64,000 bases of DNA from an uncultured Draconibacterium sp. (GCF_963677565.1 NZ_OY781982.1:310001-374000), one strand, 5' to 3'; numbered from the stretch's first letter, positions 26,303 through 35,066 are shown. Made by a program: numbers and translations. The notes: generated by a model from the sequence alone, not told the origin.

Positions 26303-26597
26303 CTGAAAGTCACTTTGGTAAAAACAAAAAAGTTCACGCAGAGTAGATCATTAAGTTTTCGCAAAGCACGCAAAACAGATGCTATACCTTTGCGAATTTT
26401 GCGCTTCTTCTTTTCTTTGCGTGAAACAATATTGATGTCCTTTCATCCCTGTTGGTGATTCCATAAATCATGAATGTTTTTTGTGTGCGATGATTTGTAA
26501 GGCCATCCTCCCCCAACTCATACCTCGTAACTTGTAATTACATTAACCCCTAATCCTTAGTCATTTAATTCAGAATATTTTCAACAATAGCTTTTAA
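26303..26597. other. Gene-free spacer with dispersed repeat words
   Basis: It contains 'ctttgcgaattttgcgcttctt' and 'ctttgcgtgaaac' words (26330-26430) and 'cctcgtaacttgtaatt' (26521-26541) belonging to the window-wide repeat families. Nothing coding was seen. Confidence 0.45.
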
Positions 26598-26817
26598 TTT
26601 ATGTAAACCTTTGTTACTTTAGTGCTTCATTACCCGGCCACAGAGAAGATTAGCAGCGTTGGAGAGGCCCCCCGGAAGAAGTTGGATTAGCCGTTGGCAA
26701 ACGACAACAAACGTTTATAAATAATTACAAATGGATATATCTCTAAGAATAAACACTTTATAAGAAATTTAGAATTTAATGCTAAAAGCGATATAACAGT
26801 AATTCGCTTATACACAC
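26598..26817 (+). repeat. Leader repeat, copy 2, of a cassette-like module
   Basis: Near-identical to 22480-22552 over 26598-26670, then patchily similar to TACACAC at 26811-26817. The junction to the unique part reads CGTTGGCGGTAAT. It includes the same 16-base ACAGAGAAGATTAGCA word at 26640-26655 and compatible GGCC arms. Confidence 0.7.
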
Positions 26818-26840
26818 GTTGGCGGTAATTTTGAAAGAAA

Positions 26841-28352
26841 ATGAGAATACTACTAGACACAAACATTATTATTCATAGAGAAGCAAGTCGGGTAATAAAT
26901 CAGGATATTGGACAACTTTTCAATTGGTTGGACAAACTTGGACATATTAAATGTGTTCACCCCTTGACTGTTAGTGAACTTGAGAAATTTCACGATAAAT
27001 CGGCAGTTGACACTATGAAAGTTAAATTGTCGAGTTATAATATTTTAAAGACTGAAGCGCCAGTTGCGCCAGCTGTAAAAGAAATAATTGATAGCCAAGA
27101 CAAAACTCCTAACGATGTTATTGATTCCAAACTTATAAATGAACTATTTAATGGCAGAGTTGACTGTCTAATCACTGAGGATAAAAACATCCATCATAAA
27201 GCTTTCCAACTTAATATTTCAGATTCGGTTTTTACAATTGACAGATTTATAGAGCAATCAATAAATGAAAATCCTGATTTAATTGATTATAATGTCCTAT
27301 CTGTTAAGAAGGAATATTTTGGAAATGTTGATTTAAACAACAATTTCTTCGACTCATTTAGAGAAGATTATCAAGGGTTTGATACTTGGTTCAAAAAGAA
27401 ATCTGATGAAATCGCTTATGTGTGTTATTACAATGATGAAATTTCCGCATTTCTATATATTAAAACTGAAAATACGGATGAGAATTATTCGAATTTGGTT
27501 CCTGCTTTCACACCGAAAAAAAGACTTAAAATAGGAACTTTTAAGGTTTCTCTTAATGGTCTGCGAATTGGTGAAAGGTTTCTGAAAATAGTTTTTGACA
27601 ATGCATTACGTCAAAAAGTAGCTGAAATCTATGTAACAATTTTTGACAAAAGACCTGGTCAAATTGCCTTAATAAATCTGTTAACAAAATTTGGTTTCAA
27701 ATATTTTGGGATTAAAGAAACTCCCACAGGAAATGAATTAGTTTTTGTGCGCGACTTTAGTAAAGTAGCTGATAAAAATAATCCAAAATCCACATTCCCT
27801 TTTATACCTAAAGATTCAAACATATATCTTGTTTCAATTTATCCTAAATACCATACAGAACTTTTTCCCGATTCTAAATTAAATACGGAATCTGCGGTAA
27901 ATTTTATCGAAAATCAACCACACAGAAATGCTATTCGAAAAGTTTATATATCTCATGCTATTGAAAGACCATTAAAAAAAGGTGATGTCTTATTATTTTA
28001 CCGTACTGGTGGATATTACAAAGGAGTCGTAACGACGGTTGGAATTGTGGATTCAATAATTGACAATATTAAATCAGAAGAAGAATTGATAAATATTTGT
28101 CAGAAAAGAACCGTTTTGAACAAACAAGAGTTAAAAGAATTCTGGAATTACTATCCAAAATTAAAACCATTTGTTATAAACTTGCTATACTCCTATTCAC
28201 TGCCAAGAAGACCAAATTTGAAAAGACTAATTGAACTTGGTGTTATTGGTGGAGTTGATAAAATGCCAAGAGGATTTGGAAAAATAAGTTGGCAACAATT
28301 TGAATCGATTTTAAAAGACACAGGTAGCGATGAAAGTACTATTAGCAATTAA
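26841..28352 (+). CDS. PIN nuclease - GNAT - PUA-like three-domain protein
   Basis: The 503-aa protein opens with a PIN domain (MRILLDTNIII; acidic residues D6, E46, D92/D95 and D114 in TEDKN all present), so it is a likely RNase. Residues about 190-315 resemble a GNAT acetyltransferase (GLRIGERFLKIVFDNAL, LLTKFGFKYFGIKE). Residues about 335-495 contain GDVLLFYRTGGYYKGVVTTVGIV, similar to an EVE/PUA-like nucleic-acid reader. It overlaps the next gene by 23 bases. It is AT-rich compared with core genes and lies in the second cassette-like module. RNA restriction, toxin or RNA-modification roles are possible; none is shown. Confidence 0.75.
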   Translation: MRILLDTNIIIHREASRVINQDIGQLFNWLDKLGHIKCVHPLTVSELEKFHDKSAVDTMKVKLSSYNILKTEAPVAPAVKEIIDSQDKTPNDVIDSKLINELFNGRVDCLITEDKNIHHKAFQLNISDSVFTIDRFIEQSINENPDLIDYNVLSVKKEYFGNVDLNNNFFDSFREDYQGFDTWFKKKSDEIAYVCYYNDEISAFLYIKTENTDENYSNLVPAFTPKKRLKIGTFKVSLNGLRIGERFLKIVFDNALRQKVAEIYVTIFDKRPGQIALINLLTKFGFKYFGIKETPTGNELVFVRDFSKVADKNNPKSTFPFIPKDSNIYLVSIYPKYHTELFPDSKLNTESAVNFIENQPHRNAIRKVYISHAIERPLKKGDVLLFYRTGGYYKGVVTTVGIVDSIIDNIKSEEELINICQKRTVLNKQELKEFWNYYPKLKPFVINLLYSYSLPRRPNLKRLIELGVIGGVDKMPRGFGKISWQQFESILKDTGSDESTISN

Positions 28353-28713
28353 AGAGGAATTTGCCTCAAAAATATTTGAGGGCTCGAAAAAATATGAATT
28401 TAGAAAATCAATATTTAAAGATAGTAGAGTAAAAACAATTGTTGTTTATGTTTCATCTCCAGTAAAAAAAGTAATCGGTGAATTTGAAATTGACTCTGTA
28501 TTAAAAGAGCAACCTGAGAATTTGTGGAACTTGACTAAAGACCATGCCGGCATCAAGAAAGACTTTTTCGATGAATATTTCGAAAATAGAGAGTCAGCCT
28601 ATGCAATTAAGATTAAAAAAACGGTTAAATATGACAAACCGAAAACTTTATTTGATGATTTCAATATTGGTTTTGCTCCTCAGTCTTATGTTTATTTAGA
28701 TAAAGTAATATGA
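28330..28713 (+). CDS. ASCH-domain protein
   Basis: The 127-aa protein begins MKVLLAIKEEFASKIFEGSKKYEFRK, the nucleotide-binding start of ASCH domains (GxKxxEfRk), and later has VYVSSPVKKVIGEFEI, also PUA-like. ASCH proteins bind RNA or nucleosides, and the family includes the N4-acetylcytidine amidohydrolase YqfB. Its ATG lies inside the PIN-GNAT gene in another frame, so the two are co-translated and probably act together. Confidence 0.82.
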   Translation: MKVLLAIKEEFASKIFEGSKKYEFRKSIFKDSRVKTIVVYVSSPVKKVIGEFEIDSVLKEQPENLWNLTKDHAGIKKDFFDEYFENRESAYAIKIKKTVKYDKPKTLFDDFNIGFAPQSYVYLDKVI

Positions 28714-28724
28714 AAAAAACTACC

Positions 28725-28853
28725 CCTAATTGTATATGGCAGGCGGGGGTTTTAGCAGTCTGACAAGTCAGACCTTCTGCCCACTTTCCTGCGAGTCAGA
28801 CAGGATTTCTCTTCGAAATCCCGACCGACAACTTGCAAGTAACCGTTAAAACC
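28725..28853 (+). repeat. Palindromic, attC-like 3' site of module 2
   Basis: GC-rich stretch directly after the ASCH gene. GTCTGAC (28758-28764) pairs with GTCAGAC (28767-28773), and GGATTTC (28803-28809) with GAAATCC (28815-28821). It ends with GACAACTTGCAAGTAACCGTTAAAACC, closely related to the end of the module 1 site. Confidence 0.65.
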
Positions 28854-29123
28854 AGATAACATTAAAAGACCTATTAAAGAAAATAAAATTGGTATCGAAT
28901 TAAATAATAAACCATGTTAAAACGCGCTACAGCATATTGGAATACACTTGCTTTTAGTGATACATAAAATATGAAAATGACAGCTCTTTTGTGGGGAATA
29001 GAAATCATTCTACAATTAAAAGCCGAATAATGGTTATAAACCCAAAACTTTGACAAAATTGAAATTACTACAGCCGGAAATTTTAAACTACTAAATAAGA
29101 AATATGAATACAATTACTTGCTT
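28854..29123. other. Gene-free AT-rich spacer
   Basis: No frame, terminator or recognised repeat was found between the palindromic site and the cupin gene. Confidence 0.4.
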
Positions 29124-29483
29124 ATGGAAAAAGTAAATATTAAAAACAAACTATCTCTATTTTCTGATTATTGGAGTCCAAAGATTATAGGAGAATTAAA
29201 TGGCCAGTATGTGAAATTGTGTAAGTTAAAAGGTGAATTTGTTTGGCACAAACACGATAATGAAGATGAAATGTTTTATGTGATTGATGGCTTACTTAAA
29301 ATTGAATTTCGTGATAAAACAATAAGTATTGATAAAGGTGAATTTTTAATTGTACCTAAGGGAGTTGAGCATAAACCAATTGCTGAAAAAGAAGTTTCTG
29401 CAATGGTATTTGAACCTGTATCGACATTAAATACCGGAGATACAAAAGGAGACTTTACTGTTGAAAAATTAGACAAAATATAA
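29124..29483 (+). CDS. Cupin-domain protein
   Basis: The 119-aa single-domain cupin shows motif 1 WHKHDNEDEMFYVIDG (two His and a Glu as metal ligands) and motif 2 with GEFLIVPKGVEHKP (last His ligand). It could be a small-molecule isomerase, dioxygenase or sensor; the substrate cannot be deduced. The ATG at 29124 is preferred to the in-frame TTG at 29118. It is one of several small genes downstream of the accessory region. Confidence 0.85.
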   Translation: MEKVNIKNKLSLFSDYWSPKIIGELNGQYVKLCKLKGEFVWHKHDNEDEMFYVIDGLLKIEFRDKTISIDKGEFLIVPKGVEHKPIAEKEVSAMVFEPVSTLNTGDTKGDFTVEKLDKI

Positions 29484-29570
29484 TCATGTTAGAACGTCTA
29501 TAGCTTAATCGTTCTGCTCACCTAAAAAACGCAAAAACAGTTTTTGAATACAACCAATAAAAACACAAAA

Positions 29571-29750
29571 ATGAAAACAAACATTTTAATTTACATCATC
29601 AGTCTCATAGTACTGATTGCAGGAATAATATTAGTTGTTGAAAATCCCGATTCAGGAAGAATACAAATGATAGCCGGCGGATTAACCTTTTTAGGATTAG
29701 CCTTGAATGTTTTGGGTTTTTCGTTACGCATTCGCCCAAAAAGACACTGA
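29571..29750 (+). CDS. Small two-helix membrane protein
   Basis: The 59-aa product has two hydrophobic helices (about 4-24 and 34-52) and a basic tail RIRPKRH, which should lie in the cytoplasm. I do not recognise a family. It begins at ATG 29571 and is followed 31 bases later by the RDD gene, with which it is probably co-transcribed. Confidence 0.55.
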   Translation: MKTNILIYIISLIVLIAGIILVVENPDSGRIQMIAGGLTFLGLALNVLGFSLRIRPKRH

Positions 29751-29781
29751 ATAAACAAATAATAAGCGATTAAGAAAAACC

Positions 29782-30387
29782 ATGACCAGGGAAGAACGTC
29801 TAAAATTTTGCAAAATTTGTGAAAACAAGCGAATGAGTTTGCAAGAAGGACTTATTTGCAATATAAGTGGCCAGACTGCCGATTTTGAAGAAAGCTGTCC
29901 GCATTTTAAAGAAAATGCACAAGCAAAAAAAGAAATAGCTGCCCTCGAAGAATATAATGCATTTGTAAAAAATTCTGCCGGCACCGGTAAACGTTTTGCC
30001 AATTTCATTCTCGACTGGATTTTTATCTACATTTTTATAGTAGTACTGATATTTTCTCTTGGATTAATCATGGAAATTGTTGCTCCGGGAACTATATACA
30101 CAATAAGTAATAATAAAGTATTTATTTATACCCTCGTTTATTTTTCGTACTTACTGTATTATGTTACGCTGGAAGCAACTACTGGGCGCACAATTGGTAA
30201 ATTCATCACCGGAACAAAGGTTGTTACAATGGATCGGAATCATCCTGGATTTACTATCATTTTGCTGCGTACCATCTGCCGCTTTATACCTTTTGAACCC
30301 TTTTCGTTCCTCTCCGATTCGAAAACCGGCTGGCACGATCGTTTATCGAAAACACGCGTTGTTGTTGTAAAAAAAGAAAAAAAATAA
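29782..30387 (+). CDS. RDD-family membrane protein with N-terminal cysteine-rich segment
   Basis: The 201-aa protein has a cytosolic head with C-x2-C and two further cysteines (FCKICENK, GLICNISG, ESCPHF), a possible zinc site, then the RDD domain from RFANFILDWIFIYIF through GRTIGKFITGTKVV to GWHDRLSKTRVV, with about three helices. RDD proteins are thought to be transport-related; some act as sodium-proton antiporters. The cysteine head is a feature of a subgroup. Confidence 0.8.
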   Translation: MTREERLKFCKICENKRMSLQEGLICNISGQTADFEESCPHFKENAQAKKEIAALEEYNAFVKNSAGTGKRFANFILDWIFIYIFIVVLIFSLGLIMEIVAPGTIYTISNNKVFIYTLVYFSYLLYYVTLEATTGRTIGKFITGTKVVTMDRNHPGFTIILLRTICRFIPFEPFSFLSDSKTGWHDRLSKTRVVVVKKEKK

Positions 30388-30509
30388 GTATTCTATGACT
30401 TTACAGGTCAGCTTTTAACTTATCAAACTTTTAGCCATTCTTTTTATTCTAGCTATTCTTCTTTCATTATCTCTTTCCAATCACCACAAATAGTAGTTAC
30501 CCATTCATA

Positions 30510-30531
30510 AAATCCCAACTTTTTGGGATTT
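30510..30531. promoter_or_regulatory. Perfect 9-bp palindrome upstream of the porin promoter
   Basis: AAATCCCAA and TTGGGATTT are separated by four bases. The palindrome lies 20 bases upstream of the TAGTTTTG -7 box at 30552-30559, where it would overlap the -33 region. It could be an operator or the tail of a terminator for the RDD gene (the following T run is short). Confidence 0.5.
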
Positions 30532-30551
30532 CACACCTCATCACTCCATTG

Positions 30552-30559
30552 TAGTTTTG
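30552..30559 (+). promoter_or_regulatory. -7 promoter box of the porin-FMN operon
   Basis: TAGTTTTG fits TAnnTTTG and is 36 bases before the ATG at 30596. Confidence 0.55.
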
Positions 30560-30595
30560 CAGCATGAATTTGTATCAAACTGTTATCAAAAAATC

Positions 30596-31798
30596 ATGAA
30601 GAAACTATCAATTATTCTTATGTTGCTGGTGGGCGGACTTTACGCCATGGCACAAAACAACGACAACTCCCCCAATCAATATACCAACTCGGCCGATAAC
30701 CTTTTAACTCAAAACAGCAAACTGCTGGTGGGCGGTTACGGCGAAGTACATTACAACCAACCTTTGTCAGGCGACACCTACAACAATGGCAAACTCGATG
30801 TGCACCGTGTGGTGATGTTGCTGGGGTATAATTTCAACGACAAAACACAATTTATTACCGAGATTGAATACGAGCATGTAAAAGAAGTTTATGTAGAACA
30901 GGCCTTTTTGCAATACAAACTGAACAATGCCATTAATTTCAGAGGCGGATTAATGCTGGTACCAATGGGAATTATTAACGAGTACCACGAACCTACTACT
31001 TTTAACGGTGTTGAACGTCCGCTGGTTGACAATACCATTACACCAACCACCTGGCGCGAAATTGGTTTTGGAATTACCGGAACGATACTTCCGGCCTCGT
31101 TAAAATACCAGGCCTACATTATGAACGGGTTTAACGGTTACGATGGTTCAGCCAAACTGAGTGGAGCAAAAGGAATGCGCAGTGGCCGCCAAAAAGGAGC
31201 TGAATCGTTTGTAAGTTCACCAAATTTTGCGGGTAAAATTGAATATTTCGGAATCAGGGGATTGAACCTTGGCGTATCGGCTTACCTCGGAAAAACACAG
31301 AGCAAATTGTACAACGGAATTGACAAAAATGATGACGCTGCCATAGCAATGGCCGATTCGTCGGTAGTTGGTATTTCAATGCTCGGACTTGATGCCCGTT
31401 ATTCGATAAGCGGCCTTCAGTTGCGTGGCCAGTTGTATTATGCCAGCTTATCGAATACCGACGAGTACAATGTTTTTACTGCTAACGATGGAAGTCTGAA
31501 CGATGTGGGAAGTGCAATGATCGGGTACTACGCCGAAGCGGCTTACAATGTATTCCGCACGGTTGACACCGAATTACAACTGCTTCCGTTTGTTCGTTAC
31601 GAATTTTTGAATACGCACAGTTCGGTAGAAAACAATATTGCTAAAAATGCGGCTTACGAAAAAACAGCCATTACCACAGGACTAACGCTGGCACTTACAA
31701 AAGGGGCCGTTGTAAAAACCGATATCCAGTTTGTAAAGAATGCCGCCACCGATACTTACGCAAAAACGTTTAGTGCCGGAATTGGGGTAATGTTTTAA
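30596..31798 (+). CDS. Outer-membrane beta-barrel (porin-like) protein
   Basis: The 400-aa protein has a signal peptide (KKLSIILMLLVGGLYAMAQ) and alternating beta-strand sequence to a C-terminal FSAGIGVMF, as expected of a porin. The plug-like central stretch MGIINEYHEPTTFNGVERPLVDNTI is typical of a Bacteroidota porin group sometimes linked with phosphate-selective porins; specificity is unknown. It is followed 11 bases later by a flavinylated periplasmic protein, which suggests a shared redox or metal-related task. Confidence 0.75.
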   Translation: MKKLSIILMLLVGGLYAMAQNNDNSPNQYTNSADNLLTQNSKLLVGGYGEVHYNQPLSGDTYNNGKLDVHRVVMLLGYNFNDKTQFITEIEYEHVKEVYVEQAFLQYKLNNAINFRGGLMLVPMGIINEYHEPTTFNGVERPLVDNTITPTTWREIGFGITGTILPASLKYQAYIMNGFNGYDGSAKLSGAKGMRSGRQKGAESFVSSPNFAGKIEYFGIRGLNLGVSAYLGKTQSKLYNGIDKNDDAAIAMADSSVVGISMLGLDARYSISGLQLRGQLYYASLSNTDEYNVFTANDGSLNDVGSAMIGYYAEAAYNVFRTVDTELQLLPFVRYEFLNTHSSVENNIAKNAAYEKTAITTGLTLALTKGAVVKTDIQFVKNAATDTYAKTFSAGIGVMF

Positions 31799-31809
31799 AC
31801 CTTGGCTTT

Positions 31810-32370
31810 ATGAGTATCAAATCAGGAATAATATTATTTGCATCTTTAATCAGTGCCTGTTTGGCATTCGCCCAAAGTGAGGTAGATTTTCAGCCAAAAG
31901 CACTTGTAAAAGCGCTTGAGAAATCGGGTATTGAAGAACTATCGGGCATTGAAGAGCTTACGCTTCCAAATGATGCTTGTACTTCAAACGGCAAATACTT
32001 CCTGGTTACCGAAAAAAACGACAACGCGTACCGCTACATTTACATTGGCCGGGTAAACAGCTGCCGTGCCGGAGGTTGTTCGGTAGCGCATGAATCTGCG
32101 ACAACATTAGATTCGGAATACTTTGATTATTACATTTTATTCGATGAGAACAAAACAGTTCAGGCTGTTAAAGTATTCAACTATCAGGCCACCCATGGTT
32201 ACGAAATTACCGCCAAAGGCTGGCTAAAACAGTTTATCGGATTTAACGGTTCCGACTCGTTGAAAGTAGATAAAAACATCGATGCCATTTCAGGTGCCAC
32301 CATCTCGGTTTATGCCATCACTGCCGATGTGGAAAACAAAACAGCACTATTGAAAAAGCTTCATTTGTAA
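31810..32370 (+). CDS. Periplasmic FMN-binding-domain protein
   Basis: The 186-aa protein has a signal peptide ending near LAFAQ and an FMN-binding domain like NqrC/RnfG, with the flavinylation motif DAISGAT (T164 the likely FMN attachment site, joined by ApbE). Cysteines C57, C85 and C90 lie in the mature chain (NSCRAGGCSV). Such proteins pass electrons across the envelope. Its pairing with an outer-membrane porin recalls flavin-based extracellular electron transfer systems (inference). No ApbE or reductase gene is in the window. Confidence 0.85.
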   Translation: MSIKSGIILFASLISACLAFAQSEVDFQPKALVKALEKSGIEELSGIEELTLPNDACTSNGKYFLVTEKNDNAYRYIYIGRVNSCRAGGCSVAHESATTLDSEYFDYYILFDENKTVQAVKVFNYQATHGYEITAKGWLKQFIGFNGSDSLKVDKNIDAISGATISVYAITADVENKTALLKKLHL

Positions 32371-32396
32371 ATAGTTAGACATTACATACGTTTTAA

Positions 32397-32439
32397 GTCC
32401 CGGTTGATAGAATGCCATTATCAATCGGGGCTTTTTATT
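32397..32439 (+). terminator. Terminator of the porin-FMN operon
   Basis: CCCGGTTGATA pairs with TATCAATCGGG (one G-T wobble), followed by GCTTTTTATTT. Confidence 0.8.
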
Positions 32440-32472
32440 TATATAAGAAGTGTTTTTGAATCGATTTTCTTT

Positions 32473-33966
32473 TTACTTCCTCAAACGGCATCCGATGAAA
32501 ATAAAGACCAGGTAAGCCAGAGCAAGATAAATAACCAGATCACCTAATGCTGTATAAATAGTGCGAATGAAGAGTAAAGGAATTTCAGCATAAACAATTT
32601 TTTCATCACTAACAAAACTATTAGTAGATACCAAAGAATTTCCAAGATAGTCGGTGAAGGTAGTAAGACCTTTTCCATTTGCTCTCACAACAGATAATCC
32701 ATACTCAACTCCAGGAAAAACCGCCATTTCGGCATGAAATGGAGTTATTCCTTCCCAGTCAAATGCTGGTACCAGAAGGATATTTATATCCTCACAACCG
32801 GCTTGTTTCAGGAAATGTGGCATATCCAGATCGGAGCAAATAACTGTTCCCAAACGTCCATATTCGGTATCAATGAATGGTATCCTGGCATCACCCCGAT
32901 TTACTATTGGCGCCTCTGCATAAGGATGTAAAAACGATTTTTTGTATTTCCAAATAATTTCCCCTTCAGGTGTTATCAGCATGTTCACATTATTAAAAGG
33001 TTTATCACCTGAATTGCTATTAGTTTCAAGAAAAGACACTAATAAATAAACTCCTTTATCTGTGCAAAACTGCTTCTCTTTATCAAGCAACTGTTTTTTT
33101 TGATTATGATCAAGAACTAAAGCAGCCTCATTCCACACCAGAATTTTTGCCCCCTCGTTTACTGCTTGCCTCGTTCTTTCGATCATGATTTTAATAGCTA
33201 CCGAATCGGAAAGCAAACTTTCGGGAATCTCAGAATCAATTCCATCTGCCAGTTGTTTTAATGATTGCTGTTCACTCAATACCACTTCGTGAATATCAAT
33301 ATCACTTAAAATGGCTGCCACTTTTACAATTCCATTATCAGGTTCAGGTTTATTCATATACATGCGTACGGTACCATATCCCATTACCGTGCATAGTACT
33401 ATCGCATAGATTAATGCACCTTTAATCCATTGTTTTCGATTATCATAGTTTTCAATAATTAGGTTAACAACAGGGGCCAACCAGAATACCAAGAACGAAA
33501 CACCAAATATTCCACAAATTGCACTTAACAGCAACAAAGGTTTTATGGCAAACTGTGTATGAGCTATCGAGCCCCAGGTTCCAATGGCAAAACTGGCAAA
33601 GTACTCTACCAACACTGCCACCGATGGGAAAATGAGTGTATAGTAAAAGGGCTTGTGTCTACCATACAACAAACGATCGATCAGGTATGAAATGCTATAA
33701 AGAATGCAAAAAATGATGCCATTAATAACATTAACTACCGGCAAATGAAAGAGGTTGTTTCCTGTTTGTGATAGCATTCCGGAGACGAAAAGAAGCAGAA
33801 AGAAAATTACAAAGTCGAACTTCTTTGCCCTACGAAAATAAAACAAAAGAAATACCGGTGCCAACCACGCAGCCCACCACATTGACCAGTTAATACCCGT
33901 AAGTGTTAGCGTTATCATACCGATAAGGAGTGTAAAACTTTTAATTATTAGCTGTTTTGTTTGCAT
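32473..33966 (-). CDS. Apolipoprotein N-acyltransferase-like membrane amidase
   Basis: The 497-aa protein has six to seven N-terminal helices and a nitrilase domain with the Lnt catalytic triad: Glu in VWNEAALV, Lys in KYKKSFLHP and Cys in VICSDLDMP. A final helix closes the protein. Lnt adds the third acyl chain to lipoproteins in the inner membrane; the divergence in the N-terminal half makes this a relative, not necessarily the main Lnt. It is divergent from the PAS-LuxR regulator. Confidence 0.78.
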   Translation of the reverse strand: MQTKQLIIKSFTLLIGMITLTLTGINWSMWWAAWLAPVFLLFYFRRAKKFDFVIFFLLLFVSGMLSQTGNNLFHLPVVNVINGIIFCILYSISYLIDRLLYGRHKPFYYTLIFPSVAVLVEYFASFAIGTWGSIAHTQFAIKPLLLLSAICGIFGVSFLVFWLAPVVNLIIENYDNRKQWIKGALIYAIVLCTVMGYGTVRMYMNKPEPDNGIVKVAAILSDIDIHEVVLSEQQSLKQLADGIDSEIPESLLSDSVAIKIMIERTRQAVNEGAKILVWNEAALVLDHNQKKQLLDKEKQFCTDKGVYLLVSFLETNSNSGDKPFNNVNMLITPEGEIIWKYKKSFLHPYAEAPIVNRGDARIPFIDTEYGRLGTVICSDLDMPHFLKQAGCEDINILLVPAFDWEGITPFHAEMAVFPGVEYGLSVVRANGKGLTTFTDYLGNSLVSTNSFVSDEKIVYAEIPLLFIRTIYTALGDLVIYLALAYLVFIFIGCRLRK

Positions 33967-34028
33967 CTTTAATAAACACTTCAGATTTTACATTCAAACC
34001 AAAAATTCTTTTGACTCGAATTATTCGT

Positions 34029-34036
34029 TATTTTTG
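34029..34036 (+). promoter_or_regulatory. -7 promoter box of the PAS-LuxR regulator
   Basis: TATTTTTG fits TAnnTTTG and excludes the overlapping TTG codon at 34034 as a translation start. Confidence 0.5.
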
Positions 34037-34090
34037 AAGACAAAATTATTATGCTCACTATATCTTGAAATAGTGAATATTCATCATTTT

Positions 34091-34870
34091 ATGACGTATC
34101 ATACTCATCAGCTAAATTCAATACGTTTGAGAAATTTGGAGGCTCACAGTTGTGCAGTAAATGATACGGACTATGAAAAGATTCAGCCAAAAATTGAGTT
34201 GCTACAACGCCTGGCAGAAACAGAGCGGTCAATTTATGCAATTTTTGACATGCACAAGGGAAATTACCTGCTGAAAAGTTCAGAACAGCAAAAGTTATTT
34301 GGAGCGTCTCTTTCAGATAAGAATAAAACATTTAATGCAGACCTGGTTTACCAAAACATTCACCCCAACGACCTGCCTTTCGTATTAGAAACCGACAACC
34401 TTGCCTATCGCTTTTTTGCCTCGTTATCTCCAACTGAAAAAAAAGATTACAAACTGGTTTACGATTTTAGGATTCAAAATACAGAAGGAAACTACCAACA
34501 TTACATGCATCAGGTTATTATTCTGGAACAAGATATAAACGGACGTTCGTGGCTTTCTCTAATCATCTCCGACCCCCTTCCGGAGCGCGCCAAACAAACG
34601 AAATGCCAACGCCGCATGATAAACATGAAAACCGGGAAACTGCATTATTTAATAGCAGAAGAAAAGTCAAACACAGATGACTTATTAACCAGGCGAGAAA
34701 AACAATTGCTCGAACTTATTGCATTGGGATATGATAGTAAAAGTATTTCTGAAAAGTTATTTATTAGCGTTAATACGGTTAATAACCATCGCCAAAACAT
34801 TCTACGAAAAACGAAATCAGAAAATACGACTCAGGCTTTACTTTACGCAAAACGACTCGGGATAATTTAA
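34091..34870 (+). CDS. PAS-like / LuxR-type transcriptional regulator
   Basis: The 259-aa protein has a PAS-like sensor segment (about 40-170: SIYAIFDMHKGNYLLKSS, NIHPNDLPFVLE) and a C-terminal LuxR helix-turn-helix (LLTRREKQLLELIALGYDSKSISEKLFISVNTVNNHRQNILRK). This layout occurs in Bacteroidota regulators that respond to small molecules without a kinase. It starts at ATG 34091 behind a clear promoter; its neighbour, the Lnt-like gene, is divergent and may be its target (inference). Confidence 0.82.
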   Translation: MTYHTHQLNSIRLRNLEAHSCAVNDTDYEKIQPKIELLQRLAETERSIYAIFDMHKGNYLLKSSEQQKLFGASLSDKNKTFNADLVYQNIHPNDLPFVLETDNLAYRFFASLSPTEKKDYKLVYDFRIQNTEGNYQHYMHQVIILEQDINGRSWLSLIISDPLPERAKQTKCQRRMINMKTGKLHYLIAEEKSNTDDLLTRREKQLLELIALGYDSKSISEKLFISVNTVNNHRQNILRKTKSENTTQALLYAKRLGII

Positions 34871-35066
34871 GAGAACTGCCCCTTTTAAGAACAGGATGAG
34901 GGTGCAGCGGGGAATTAACTACAAATAAAACAAGCATCATATCCGGGAATCACTAACAGGAATGCCTCTCTTTTCATAGAAGAGGGACAATTGTATCGCA
35001 GACCTAATCCGGCTGAGTTTACATATAATGAAAATACTTTCTGGCATTTTCCAGAGAGCTTTAAAA

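Noticed and set aside
34034..34090. Extended N-terminus of the PAS-LuxR protein from TTG
   Set aside because: The TTG overlaps the -7 promoter box, so it is not expected to be in the transcript.
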